The position numbers were made by a program, and so were the translations under genes. This document shows, piece by piece, positions 1 to 6,496 of a stretch of 7,017 nucleotides of DNA. Under the pieces are notes generated by a model, which saw only the letters and a program-made list of their open reading frames with translations, did not search any database and had not been told where the DNA came from. Source of the DNA: Bacillota bacterium (GTDB lineage Bacteria; Bacillota; Clostridia; Christensenellales; Aristaeellaceae); contig JAEWWY010000434.1 in NCBI GenBank assembly GCA_023458835.1, positions 1 through 7,017 on the forward strand, in the 5' to 3' direction. Position 1 is the first letter of the stretch. Each line of letters starts with the position of its first letter.

Positions 1-288
1 GCCTGGGTGACCATTGTGTTCGGCTTTGGGGGCTTACGCACCGACGGAGCCATTCCCTCCCTTCATCCCTCCATCCCCGCCGCCTGGCAGGGGTATCAAT
101 TCTGTTTTACCTTATCCGGAAGCACGCTGAATGTGAAGGTGCGCAAAGAGACCGTCACACTCTCCCTGGTGACGGGCGAACCTGTGAAGCTTTTCGTGTA
201 CAATAGGGAAATCACCGTGGGCCGGGAGGATGTCACTTTGACGCTGCCGGAGGATTGCCGGGAAACAAGCGGGGAAACCTCCTTTTGA
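1..288 (+). CDS. GH65-type glycoside phosphorylase, C-terminal fragment (partial)
   Basis: Reading frame 1 is open from the window's left edge (Ala-Trp-Val-Thr...) to a TGA at 286-288, so this is the 3' end of a gene that starts outside the window. The fragment has the hallmarks of the C-terminal end of family GH65 (maltose, trehalose, kojibiose or nigerose phosphorylases). A GFGGLRTDG segment at the end of the catalytic (alpha/alpha)6 barrel is followed by a small beta-rich domain with a P-x-x-W-Q-G-Y-Q-F segment and a GEPVKLFVYNRE segment. Family members are cytoplasmic and cleave an alpha-linked disaccharide with phosphate to give beta-glucose 1-phosphate and glucose; the catalytic acid lies upstream and is not visible, so substrate cannot be judged. 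The in-frame GTG at 7 is an internal codon, not a start. A beta-helix glycosidase-like gene follows 70 nt later on the same strand, probably co-transcribed. The family call is fairly sure; the specificity is unknown. Confidence 0.82.
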   Translation, partial: AWVTIVFGFGGLRTDGAIPSLHPSIPAAWQGYQFCFTLSGSTLNVKVRKETVTLSLVTGEPVKLFVYNREITVGREDVTLTLPEDCRETSGETSF

Positions 289-304
289 AAAAGGGGGCTT
301 CCCC
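271..304 (+). repeat. Hairpin spanning the stop codon of the GH65-type gene
   Basis: GGGGAAACCTCCTTTT (271-286) faces AAAAGGGGGCTTCCCC (289-304). The 16-nt arms have one mismatch and one G-U wobble, and the dinucleotide between them gives a small loop. The TGA stop lies at the tip. No T-run follows (the next bases are ATACCCC), so it does not look like a simple intrinsic terminator. It could stabilise the upstream mRNA or partly attenuate transcription between the two sugar-use genes. Confidence 0.6.
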
Positions 305-343
305 ATACCCCATCCGGGAAAACTTCCATAGAGGGATAGGATG

Positions 344-350
344 AAGGAGG
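344..350 (+). promoter_or_regulatory. Shine-Dalgarno site that sets the beta-helix gene start at 359
   Basis: AAGGAGG lies 8 nt before the ATG at 359. An earlier in-frame ATG at 341 overlaps this same box, so using it would place the ribosome-binding site inside the coding region. Only the 359 start gives a normal signal peptide directly at the N-terminus. Confidence 0.85.
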
Positions 351-358
351 CGCCCGCA

Positions 359-2242
359 ATGAAAAGGCTCGTTTCCCTGCTGCTGTGCTTTATGCTCACA
401 AGCTTGGTGGCGCCGTCCCTTGCAGGGGCGGGTTATCCAGTTACGCTGTACAGCCAGCCGGTCAACCTTCCTCCAAGCGAAACCTGCAAGGTGTGGGTTG
501 AGGGCCAGCCCCTTTCCGTCATCGATACGGCGGTGAACCATCAACGGACATGGACCTCCCGGCCCATGCTCTCCAAAACGCCCGTGGCGCTGTTCTCCAT
601 GGGCGGCCCTGTATCTGTAACGGTGCAGTTTCCGGGAGTGGCATTGGAATCCGTCACCGTCCGGCCCCTGTCGCTGAACATTACCCCTTCCATCAAGGGC
701 GATACGGCGCAGTTCATCTTAAGGGAACCTGCCGCAATCACCGTGGAATACAACAACCAGGTGAAGGGCGCGCTGCATCTGTTTGCTTCCGCCCCGGAAA
801 CGGATATCCCCGATAAAAATGATCCAAATGTGATCTACTATGGCCCCGGCGTTCATGAAGCGGGGCTGATCGAATTAAAAAGCGGCCAAACGGTCTATCT
901 AGCGGGAGGCTGCGTATTGAGGGGCTACATCCAGGCCAGCGGCGTGGAGGACGTGCGCATCCTGGGCCGGGGCATCATCGACGGCAGCCGGTATGACCGG
1001 TGGGAAGATACCATCGTGCCCATCAACTTTACCCAAAGCAAGAGCATTACCATCGAGGGCATCACCATCCTGGACCCCGCGGCCTGGACGGTGAACCTGT
1101 ATAAGTGCGGCACCGTTACGGTGGACGGCATCAACATCGTAGCTGCCAGGTCCAACTCCGACGGCGTCACCACCCAGTCCTGCCAAAATGTGACGGTGCG
1201 AAACTGCTTTATCCGGGGCTGGGACGACAACCTGGTGGTAAAGGGCTACGACGGGAACGTCAAAACCATCCTGTTTGAAAACTGCGTACTCTGGACCGAC
1301 CTGGCCCAATCCTGCGAGGTGGGCTACGAGACCAGGGCGGAGGTGATGGAGGATATCACCTTCCGCAACATCACGGTGCTGCACAACTTCCACAAGCCTG
1401 TCATGTCCGTGCACAACGGCGATAACGCCCTCATCCAAAACGTGCGCTTTGAAAATATCCTGGTGGAGGATGCGCAAATGGGCGAGGGCGATGGCGCGAG
1501 GCTGCTCATCGAGTTGACCACCACCAAATCCCAGTGGTCCAAGTCCGCTGTCCGTGGGAACATCAGGGGCGTGGTGTTTGACAATATCAAGGTTTTGAGC
1601 GGCAAGGAAGCCTCCATACGCATCTTCGCCTTCAGCAAGGATTACACCATTGACGACGTGCTGTTCACAAATATGGAGATCCTGGGCAAGCGCATCACCT
1701 CGCTGGACGGCATCCGGCTCAACATAAACAAGAACATCGGCGGCAACATCCGGGCGGAGGCCGATGAAAGCCTTGTAACCGCCACCTATCCCGGCTATCT
1801 GCACACCTACAAGGTGAAAGAGGTGCCCGCCGCCCTGGAGGAAGGCATCAGCGCAACCGCCTCCGCCAACGGCCAGACCCAGTCCTATACCGGGGCCAAT
1901 GCGGCTGACGGCGACCTGAGCACCTATTGGGAAGGCGCCGGAAACGGGCAGGATGAGCTGACGCTTGCGTTTTCAAAGCCTGAATCCCCTACAAGCCTCG
2001 CGCTGCATCTGAACCCGGCCGCCATCTGGAACAAGCGTACCCAGACGTTCTCCATACAGGGCAGCGCGGACGGGACGAAGTTTGAAGAGCTGGTGCCCGC
2101 CCGGGAATACGCTTTTGATCCCGATACGGGGAATAGCGTCTTTATCCCGCTGCCCGGACAAAGCCTGCTGGCAGTGAAGATCGTGTTCAGCAAAAATACA
2201 GGCGCGGCCGGCGCGCAGGTTGCGGAAGCCATCCTGAAATAA
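359..2242 (+). CDS. Secreted right-handed beta-helix glycosidase-like protein (GH28/GH49-related) with C-terminal F5/8 type C (CBM32-like) domain
   Basis: This is a 627-residue protein starting at ATG 359. Residues 1-22 form a signal peptide (MKRL, then a hydrophobic run ending near SLAGA). Residues ~25-155 look like a beta-sandwich lead-in domain of the kind found before the helix in GH49-like enzymes. A YYGPGVH segment begins near residue 160, and the beta-helix follows to about 480, with many repeats of the VxFxNxxV type. Candidate catalytic acids are Asp268 (NSDG) and Asp289/Asp290 (GWDD). Their 21/22-residue spacing equals that of the catalytic Asp triad in GH28 polygalacturonases. The GH28 GHG motif is not present; SCEVGYE (Glu320, Glu324) sits in about that place. 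Residues ~497-627 resemble an F5/8 type C module that could bind carbohydrate. It probably acts outside the cell on a polysaccharide, but substrate and even hydrolase activity are inferred. It lies downstream of the GH65-type gene and is closed by a strong terminator. Confidence 0.8.
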   Translation: MKRLVSLLLCFMLTSLVAPSLAGAGYPVTLYSQPVNLPPSETCKVWVEGQPLSVIDTAVNHQRTWTSRPMLSKTPVALFSMGGPVSVTVQFPGVALESVTVRPLSLNITPSIKGDTAQFILREPAAITVEYNNQVKGALHLFASAPETDIPDKNDPNVIYYGPGVHEAGLIELKSGQTVYLAGGCVLRGYIQASGVEDVRILGRGIIDGSRYDRWEDTIVPINFTQSKSITIEGITILDPAAWTVNLYKCGTVTVDGINIVAARSNSDGVTTQSCQNVTVRNCFIRGWDDNLVVKGYDGNVKTILFENCVLWTDLAQSCEVGYETRAEVMEDITFRNITVLHNFHKPVMSVHNGDNALIQNVRFENILVEDAQMGEGDGARLLIELTTTKSQWSKSAVRGNIRGVVFDNIKVLSGKEASIRIFAFSKDYTIDDVLFTNMEILGKRITSLDGIRLNINKNIGGNIRAEADESLVTATYPGYLHTYKVKEVPAALEEGISATASANGQTQSYTGANAADGDLSTYWEGAGNGQDELTLAFSKPESPTSLALHLNPAAIWNKRTQTFSIQGSADGTKFEELVPAREYAFDPDTGNSVFIPLPGQSLLAVKIVFSKNTGAAGAQVAEAILK

Positions 2243-2257
2243 AGCACCCTTCTTTGC

Positions 2258-2303
2258 AAAAATCCTTCCGGAAACGGCCCGTGCCTTTCCGGAAGGATTT
2301 TTT
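2258..2303. terminator. Bidirectional intrinsic terminator between convergent genes
   Basis: AAAAATCCTTCCGGAAA (2258-2274) and its exact reverse complement (2286-2302) form a perfect 17-bp stem around an 11-nt loop. Read on either strand the stem ends in a T-run: TTTTTT on plus, TTTTT on minus. The plus-strand gene ends at 2242, and the minus-strand stop is at 2305-2307, directly against the stem, so both transcripts can end here. Confidence 0.92.
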
Positions 2304-2304
2304 G

Positions 2305-3087
2305 TTATGACAGCAGGTTTTTCGCCTGCAATGGCATGCGCGTGTGATACTGTTTTGAACCGGGTGCCTTTGCAAGCCTTGGTACCGGCATCAAGGGCAG
2401 CGCCGGCTTGATATACAGATAGTCCTTTCGCAAAAGCGACTCCGCTATCAGCATATGGCCTTTGGCATTTGGGTGCATGCCGTCCAAGCTTATCAGGTCC
2501 GCAACATCCCGCCTGGAGAGGAAAACATCCCGAAGGTCGAATATATCACAACCCGTTTCAAGCGCCGCATCCCGCACAGCGATGGCGTACCGCTCCTGCC
2601 ACCTGTAGATGTTCTGCACATCGATCAAATACCGGAGTACCGCATCGGCGTCAAGACCTTTGGTGACCCAGTTAAAAAAGCGCTGGGCGTCCAGGGGCGG
2701 CGGTGTCACCAAAAGCGGCGCGGCATTGCGGCGGCGCACCTTCAGCACGAATTCCTTCAGCAGGCGGCGAAATGTCTCAAGCGGGATCTTGGCCTCGTGG
2801 CAGGCGGAAGGGTCCTTCGCCACCTCATCCCATTTCAGGTCACAGTCGTTCCCGCCGTACTCAATGGCCACGATGGTGCCGGCCACATCGCCGCATTCCA
2901 GAAAATCCTGCAGCCCTTCCGCCACCGTGGCCCCCATCCGGGCATGATTTTCCACCGGAACGTTAAGGGCGGCCTGCAACTGCGCATCGCAGCGCTCCCG
3001 GGCAATGGCGTACCTTCCACGGCCCTCATCAAACAGGATGCCTTTGCCAATGGAATCTCCAAACAAATGAATCGGCCGCAAGTCCAT
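2305..3087 (-). CDS. SGNH/GDSL-family hydrolase, cytoplasmic
   Basis: This 260-residue protein shows the conserved SGNH blocks in order. Block I is HLFGDSIGKG with nucleophile Ser12. The block II glycine is Gly52 (ARMGATV). Block III is EYGGND with Asn80. Block V is LDGMHPNAKGH with Asp202 and His205. Members of this superfamily are esterases, lipases, thioesterases or carbohydrate deacetylases; nothing here fixes the substrate. There is no signal peptide or membrane segment, so it should be cytoplasmic. After the catalytic His, a basic, proline-rich tail of about 40 residues (~222-260) extends past the usual end of the fold. The start ATG has GAGGAG (minus strand, 3104-3099) 11 nt upstream, slightly far; GGAAAG nearer by may help. 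It is divergent from the DUF1836 gene and convergent with the beta-helix gene. Family assignment is firm. Confidence 0.9.
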   Translation of the reverse strand: MDLRPIHLFGDSIGKGILFDEGRGRYAIARERCDAQLQAALNVPVENHARMGATVAEGLQDFLECGDVAGTIVAIEYGGNDCDLKWDEVAKDPSACHEAKIPLETFRRLLKEFVLKVRRRNAAPLLVTPPPLDAQRFFNWVTKGLDADAVLRYLIDVQNIYRWQERYAIAVRDAALETGCDIFDLRDVFLSRRDVADLISLDGMHPNAKGHMLIAESLLRKDYLYIKPALPLMPVPRLAKAPGSKQYHTRMPLQAKNLLS

Positions 3088-3119
3088 GTGCTTTCCATCT
3101 CCTCATAATCTGGTTTTCA

Positions 3120-3153
3120 ATATTAGATTAAACCATTATTATTACAATGTCAA
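3120..3153 (-). promoter_or_regulatory. Promoter of the SGNH hydrolase gene
   Basis: On the minus strand a perfect -35 TTGACA (3153-3148) is followed by TTTAAT (3132-3127) at 15 nt, preceded by TGG as an extended -10. An alternative is TTGTAA (3147-3142) with TAATAT (3125-3120) at 16 nt. Which -10 is used cannot be decided from sequence. The region is sharply more AT-rich than the genes on either side. Confidence 0.6.
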
Positions 3154-3187
3154 GTGGGGGATTGTAAAAGGGATTGTGGAATAATGG
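3133..3187. promoter_or_regulatory. Nested inverted and direct repeats: candidate operator in divergent promoter region
   Basis: CCATTATT (3133-3140) is the exact reverse complement of AATAATGG (3180-3187). Inside this pair, TTACAAT (3142-3148) mirrors ATTGTAA (3161-3167). In addition GGATTGT occurs twice, at 3159 and 3171, exactly 12 bp apart, so on about the same face of the helix. These elements overlap the -35 boxes of both divergent promoters. The adjacent putative DNA-binding protein (DUF1836) is the obvious candidate ligand, which is inference. Confidence 0.45.
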
Positions 3188-3202
3188 ATGATGTGGTAGT
3201 AT
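3174..3202 (+). promoter_or_regulatory. Promoter of the DUF1836-rlmD operon
   Basis: TTGTGG (3174-3179), a 17-nt spacer, and TAGTAT (3197-3202) preceded by TGG (extended -10). Transcription would start near 3209. That is downstream of the in-frame ATG at 3201, which supports translation starting at 3234 instead. Confidence 0.5.
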
Positions 3203-3233
3203 GGTGGCATATTACACGGGAAGGAACTTCATC

Positions 3234-3779
3234 ATGCAAAATCAAAAAACAACAGACGCATGCCTGACCGCTTACGCGCCCCCGGCGTGGGATCAACTGC
3301 CGGACCTGGGGCTGTATATGGACCAGGTCATTACCTACATGGAGCGGCAGTGCCGCGCGCTGTATCCTGTGGCCGGGAGCATCCTTACGCCCTCCATGAT
3401 CAACAATTATGTTAAATGCGGGCTGGTAAAGCGGCCTGTGGGCAAGAAATATGACCGTGTCCAGCTTGCGCAGTTGATGATGCTCTGCACCCTCAAGCAG
3501 GTGGCCTCGCTGGAGGAAATGAAGCAGCTTCTGACACCGCCGCCGGGAGCGGACACGGAGGAATTATACGCGGCCTTTTGCAAAACGCAGGAAAATGCTT
3601 TTCAATCCCTTGCCTCCCGCCCCTCCGAGGCGACCGCCATGCACTACGCCATCGAAGCCGCCGCCTTCCGCAGCCTGTGCGCGCAAAAGCTGGCAGCCCA
3701 GTCAAGCGCCCCGCATACGCCGGAAAAGAAAGGTACGGAAAGTACGAAACAACAGGGCGACGCGCAGGAGCGGGGCTGA
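3234..3779 (+). CDS. DUF1836 family protein, putative MerR-like DNA-binding regulator
   Basis: This is a 181-residue protein from ATG 3234, chosen because AAGGA (3221-3225) lies 8 nt upstream and the earlier ATG at 3201 falls within the likely promoter -10. The first half matches the DUF1836 pattern: a LPDLGLYMDQVITYME segment (residues ~22-37), then LTPSMINNYVKCGLVKRP (51-68) and KKYDRVQLAQLMML (71-84). This looks like a MerR-type winged-helix reading head followed by a KQVASLEEMKQLL helix (88-100). A helical region (about 105-155) and a polar, probably disordered tail rich in Lys, Gln, Thr and Ser follow. Members are found in Firmicutes and their target genes are generally unknown. It heads a two-gene unit with the rRNA methyltransferase 39 nt downstream and faces the SGNH hydrolase, so autoregulation and control of the neighbour are plausible but unproven. 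Confidence 0.8.
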   Translation: MQNQKTTDACLTAYAPPAWDQLPDLGLYMDQVITYMERQCRALYPVAGSILTPSMINNYVKCGLVKRPVGKKYDRVQLAQLMMLCTLKQVASLEEMKQLLTPPPGADTEELYAAFCKTQENAFQSLASRPSEATAMHYAIEAAAFRSLCAQKLAAQSSAPHTPEKKGTESTKQQGDAQERG

Positions 3780-3804
3780 ACAGGGCACCATGGCGCGGAT
3801 GAGC

Positions 3805-3813
3805 AAGGGAGGA
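3805..3813 (+). promoter_or_regulatory. Shine-Dalgarno site for the GTG start of the methyltransferase gene
   Basis: AAGGGAGGA precedes the GTG at 3819, with 6 nt between GGAGG and the start codon. No in-frame ATG lies nearby with comparable support, and the protein's first residues already begin the TRAM-like domain. Confidence 0.8.
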
Positions 3814-3818
3814 TTTTT

Positions 3819-5168
3819 GTGCAGAAAAACCAGGTGGTACATGTGAAATGCCAGCGGCTGGGAGCCGAGATGGAGGGCGTGTGCTTTCATGAGAACATGG
3901 CGCTGTTTGTGCCTTTCGCCTTGCCGGATGAGGATATCTCCTGCCGTGTGGTGAAGGTGCAAAAGCGTCATGCCTTTGGCAAGCTGCTGGAGGTGAAGAA
4001 CCCAAGCCCGGCAAGGCAAACGCCCCCATGCGAGGTTTTTGGCCGGTGCGGCGGCTGCGCTTCCCAGCATATGTCCTATGAGCAGACCCTCCATTTCAAG
4101 CGCGTGCAGGTGGAGGACTGCTTCAGGCATATCGGGGGCCTTGAGGTTGCGGTCCCTCCTGTTTTAGGCATGGCGGACCCGTGGCATTACCGCAACAAAA
4201 CAGCGCTGCCCGTAGGCGGGGAAGCGGGCAAACCCAGGATCGGCTTTTATGCGCCCCGCAGCCATGACATTATCGACATCGCTGCCTGCCCCGTCGCACA
4301 GCCGGGCCTCAACGGCGTTTTGAAGGCGGTGCGGGGCTGGATGGAAACGTATCGCATTCTGCCCTATCAGGAGGAAACGCATACGGGGCTTGTGCGCCAT
4401 GTGATGGCCCGTTCCTCCCGCATAGGGGAGGTGATGGCCGTCATCGTTCTGAACGGGCAGGAGCTGCCCGGGGAGCAAGAGCTGCTGACCGCGCTTAAAA
4501 AGGAAGTCCCGCTGTTGAAATCCCTGTGCGTAAGCATCCATACCGCCCGCAGCAATGTGATCCTGGGAGATAATTACCAGGTGGTATGGGGTCAGGAACG
4601 GCTTTGCGACATACTTTGCGGCCTGAAATTCTCCCTGTCTCCCCTTTCCTTTTTTCAGATCAACCCGGAGCAGACGGAGGTGCTGTACCGCAGGGCGCTG
4701 GAGTTTGCCAGCCTTTCCGGCACGGAAACCGTGGCCGACGTCTATTGCGGCGCGGGCACCATTTCGCTGCTTCTGGCGCAAAAGGCGCTGCGGGTGATCG
4801 GCCTGGAAACGGTGGAGGCCGCTGTTGCGGACGCCCGGGAGAACGCATCAATGAATGGCATTGCCAACGCGGAGTTTATGCACGGGCAGGCGGAGGACCT
4901 TCTGCCAAGGCTGGTGGAGGAAGGGTTGAGGCCCGATGTTATCGTGCTGGACCCGCCACGCAAGGGCGTGGAGCCGAAGGTGATTGAGGCCATTGCGCTG
5001 GCGCGGCCGCGGCGGGTGGTCTATATAAGCTGCAACCCTGCCACCCAGGCGCGGGACGCCGCACTTTTTCATCAAAAGGGCTACAGGATCACCCGCTGCC
5101 AGCCGGTGGATATGTTCTGCTGGACCCACGGCGTAGAAAATGTGCTGGCTTTTGACCCTCAGGGATGA
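3819..5168 (+). CDS. rlmD: 23S rRNA (uracil-5)-methyltransferase, RumA/RlmD (RlmCD) family
   Basis: This 449-residue, full-length enzyme transfers a methyl group from S-adenosylmethionine to C5 of uracil in 23S rRNA. Residues 1-60 form a TRAM RNA-binding domain. Cys71, Cys77, Cys80 and Cys157 match the four [4Fe-4S] cluster ligands of this family (C-x5-C-x2-C plus a distal Cys). The SAM-binding motif is VADVYCGAGTISLLLA (305-320), with SFFQIN upstream at 277-282. DPPRKG is at 378-383. The nucleophile is Cys405 in YISCNPAT, and the general base is probably Glu440 in THGVENV. No key residue is missing. E. coli RlmD (RumA) modifies U1939, while the Bacillus and Streptococcus RlmCD enzymes modify both U747 and U1939. 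Which applies here cannot be read from sequence, so the symbol marks the family. It is translated from GTG, probably in one transcript with the upstream DUF1836 gene. Confidence 0.93.
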   Translation: MQKNQVVHVKCQRLGAEMEGVCFHENMALFVPFALPDEDISCRVVKVQKRHAFGKLLEVKNPSPARQTPPCEVFGRCGGCASQHMSYEQTLHFKRVQVEDCFRHIGGLEVAVPPVLGMADPWHYRNKTALPVGGEAGKPRIGFYAPRSHDIIDIAACPVAQPGLNGVLKAVRGWMETYRILPYQEETHTGLVRHVMARSSRIGEVMAVIVLNGQELPGEQELLTALKKEVPLLKSLCVSIHTARSNVILGDNYQVVWGQERLCDILCGLKFSLSPLSFFQINPEQTEVLYRRALEFASLSGTETVADVYCGAGTISLLLAQKALRVIGLETVEAAVADARENASMNGIANAEFMHGQAEDLLPRLVEEGLRPDVIVLDPPRKGVEPKVIEAIALARPRRVVYISCNPATQARDAALFHQKGYRITRCQPVDMFCWTHGVENVLAFDPQG

Positions 5169-5315
5169 ACCGGGTATTCTCAATCGTTTCCATCACAGGC
5201 ATGCCCGAGGGCTTTCAGGATTGCATTTTCAAGCCCCCGCGGGTATAATGAGCCGGATAAACCAAAGGGCCTGAACGGCCTGAAATTCCACCCCAACGGG
5301 GAGGAGGAACATAGC
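5169..5315 (+). promoter_or_regulatory. Promoter region of the LCP gene
   Basis: TTGCAT (5221-5226), a 17-nt spacer and a perfect -10 TATAAT (5244-5249) predict a start near 5256 and a leader of about 60 nt. The leader has a short direct repeat, GGCCTGAA at 5269 and 5278. I see no convincing terminator for the upstream methyltransferase gene in this gap, so some readthrough is possible. Confidence 0.75.
5299..5307 (+). promoter_or_regulatory. Shine-Dalgarno site that sets a TTG start
   Basis: GGGAGGAGG ends 8 nt before TTG 5316. The reading frame has no ATG or GTG between the -10 box of the promoter and this point. The next in-frame GTG lies inside the hydrophobic core of the signal sequence, so TTG is the best start. 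Confidence 0.8.
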
Positions 5316-6494
5316 TTGAGGTGTACATGGAGGAAACGGCTGGCAAGCTTTTTTTGCGCGTTTGTGCTCCTTGCGGCCACTGTGCCCGCGGCGCTTTGCG
5401 AGGAGGATCCGGAGGTATCTTTTTTCGGGGATGAAATCAAAAAAGGGCTGGACGAGGAAGACCTGGCCCAGTGGGAGCAGTGGGAGTCGGAGGAATCCGG
5501 CGCTGTCACGCAGAACGATGAGGCTTCCATCGACCTTACAGACCTGGATACCGAGCATGAGCAAATGCTCCTGGATCTGGGCCAGGGCGATATCGCCGAT
5601 ATTAATTTAAGCGAGCTGGAAGCCAATTCCGACCTTCCGGGCGAATATATCAACATCCTGCTGCTGGGCGTGGATTCACGCACGGATGTCCTCAATACAG
5701 GGCTTTCCGATGTGGTCATGATCCTCTCCATCAACAAGGAGACGGGGGAAATCAAGCTTTCCTCCATTGCCAGGGATACGGCCGTCACCATCCCCGGCTA
5801 CACAAACGCCTACCGCATGAACGTTGCCTATGCGTTCGGTTCGCGAAAAGAGGAAGACGGCGGGCCGAAGCTGGCGATGCGCACAGTGAACCGCAACTTT
5901 CAAATGAACGTGGAGCGCTTTGTCTCCATCAACTTCTTTGGCCTGGCCGCCATCATCGACAGCCTGGGCGGCGTGGACATCGAGCTTACCAAGGCGGAAG
6001 CCAACCGCATCAATTATGAGCTGCGCAAGGAGCCTTTGGACAAGGTGAAGCGGGACAAGGTAAAGGGCGAGGCCGGCATGCACCACCTGGACGGCATGCA
6101 GGCGGTTACATTCGCCCGCATCCGCGGCATTGATAACGATTTTATGCGCACTGCCCGCCAGCGCAAGCTCCTGGAGGTCCTTTTGAACCAGGTGATGCAG
6201 GATATGAACATGAACAGGATGGCGGACCTGTTGGACGCGGTGCTGCCGTATGTGTATACCAATGTCAGGGTAGGGGAAATGTTCGAGCTGGGCACCATCG
6301 TGCTTCAATCGAACCTTTTCCAAAGGGCGGCGTCCGGGGAGCCCCTGATTGCCCAGCACCGGGTGCCCATGGACAAGACGTACGGTTATAAGGATATCAA
6401 CGGGGCCAGCCTGGTGTATATGAGCGGCAAGAACCTCAAAACCAATATTGAGGCGCTGCACGAATTCATTTACGGGCAAAGCTATTACAAATAG
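5316..6494 (+). CDS. LytR-CpsA-Psr (LCP) family cell-envelope protein
   Basis: This 392-residue exported protein begins with a TTG start. Residues 1-28 are a basic n-region (RCTWRKR) plus a hydrophobic stretch ending AALCEE, either a cleavable signal or a membrane anchor. Cys28 does not sit in a good lipobox, since Leu27 is at -1. Residues ~29-110 form a strikingly acidic spacer with only two lysines. The LCP catalytic domain runs from about 111 to 300. It starts NILLLGVDSRTD (Asp120, Arg122) and continues with SDVVMILSIN, the SSIARDT block (Arg153, Asp154), SLGGVDIEL and ARIRGIDNDFMRTARQRK (Arg268, Arg270, Asp275, Arg278, Arg281). LCP enzymes transfer polyprenyl-phosphate-linked teichoic acids, capsule or other glycopolymers to peptidoglycan. 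The gene has its own promoter and a strong terminator, so it appears to be a single-gene unit. The glycopolymer substrate is unknown. Confidence 0.92.
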   Translation: MRCTWRKRLASFFCAFVLLAATVPAALCEEDPEVSFFGDEIKKGLDEEDLAQWEQWESEESGAVTQNDEASIDLTDLDTEHEQMLLDLGQGDIADINLSELEANSDLPGEYINILLLGVDSRTDVLNTGLSDVVMILSINKETGEIKLSSIARDTAVTIPGYTNAYRMNVAYAFGSRKEEDGGPKLAMRTVNRNFQMNVERFVSINFFGLAAIIDSLGGVDIELTKAEANRINYELRKEPLDKVKRDKVKGEAGMHHLDGMQAVTFARIRGIDNDFMRTARQRKLLEVLLNQVMQDMNMNRMADLLDAVLPYVYTNVRVGEMFELGTIVLQSNLFQRAASGEPLIAQHRVPMDKTYGYKDINGASLVYMSGKNLKTNIEALHEFIYGQSYYK

Positions 6495-6496
6495 AC

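Noticed and set aside
341..358. Upstream ATG as start of the beta-helix gene
   Set aside because: The ATG at 341 overlaps the Shine-Dalgarno sequence that serves the ATG at 359, and it would add six charged or polar residues before the signal peptide.
899..1804. 301-codon open frame antisense to the beta-helix gene
   Set aside because: The translation is low-complexity (rich in His, Val, Ala, Asp and Gly) and mirrors the sense codon pattern. No Shine-Dalgarno site or promoter, and it lies wholly inside a well-supported gene.
2455..3108. 217-codon plus-strand open frame opposite the SGNH hydrolase
   Set aside because: The minus-strand frame has all catalytic SGNH blocks; the plus frame shows no domain pattern and no ribosome-binding site.
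3201..3233. Upstream ATG as start of the DUF1836 gene
   Set aside because: It overlaps the probable -10 element and lacks a Shine-Dalgarno site, while the ATG at 3234 has AAGGA at 8 nt.
4164..4781. 205-codon antisense open frame in the methyltransferase gene
   Set aside because: The sense frame contains every RlmD-family motif; the antisense product shows no recognisable features.
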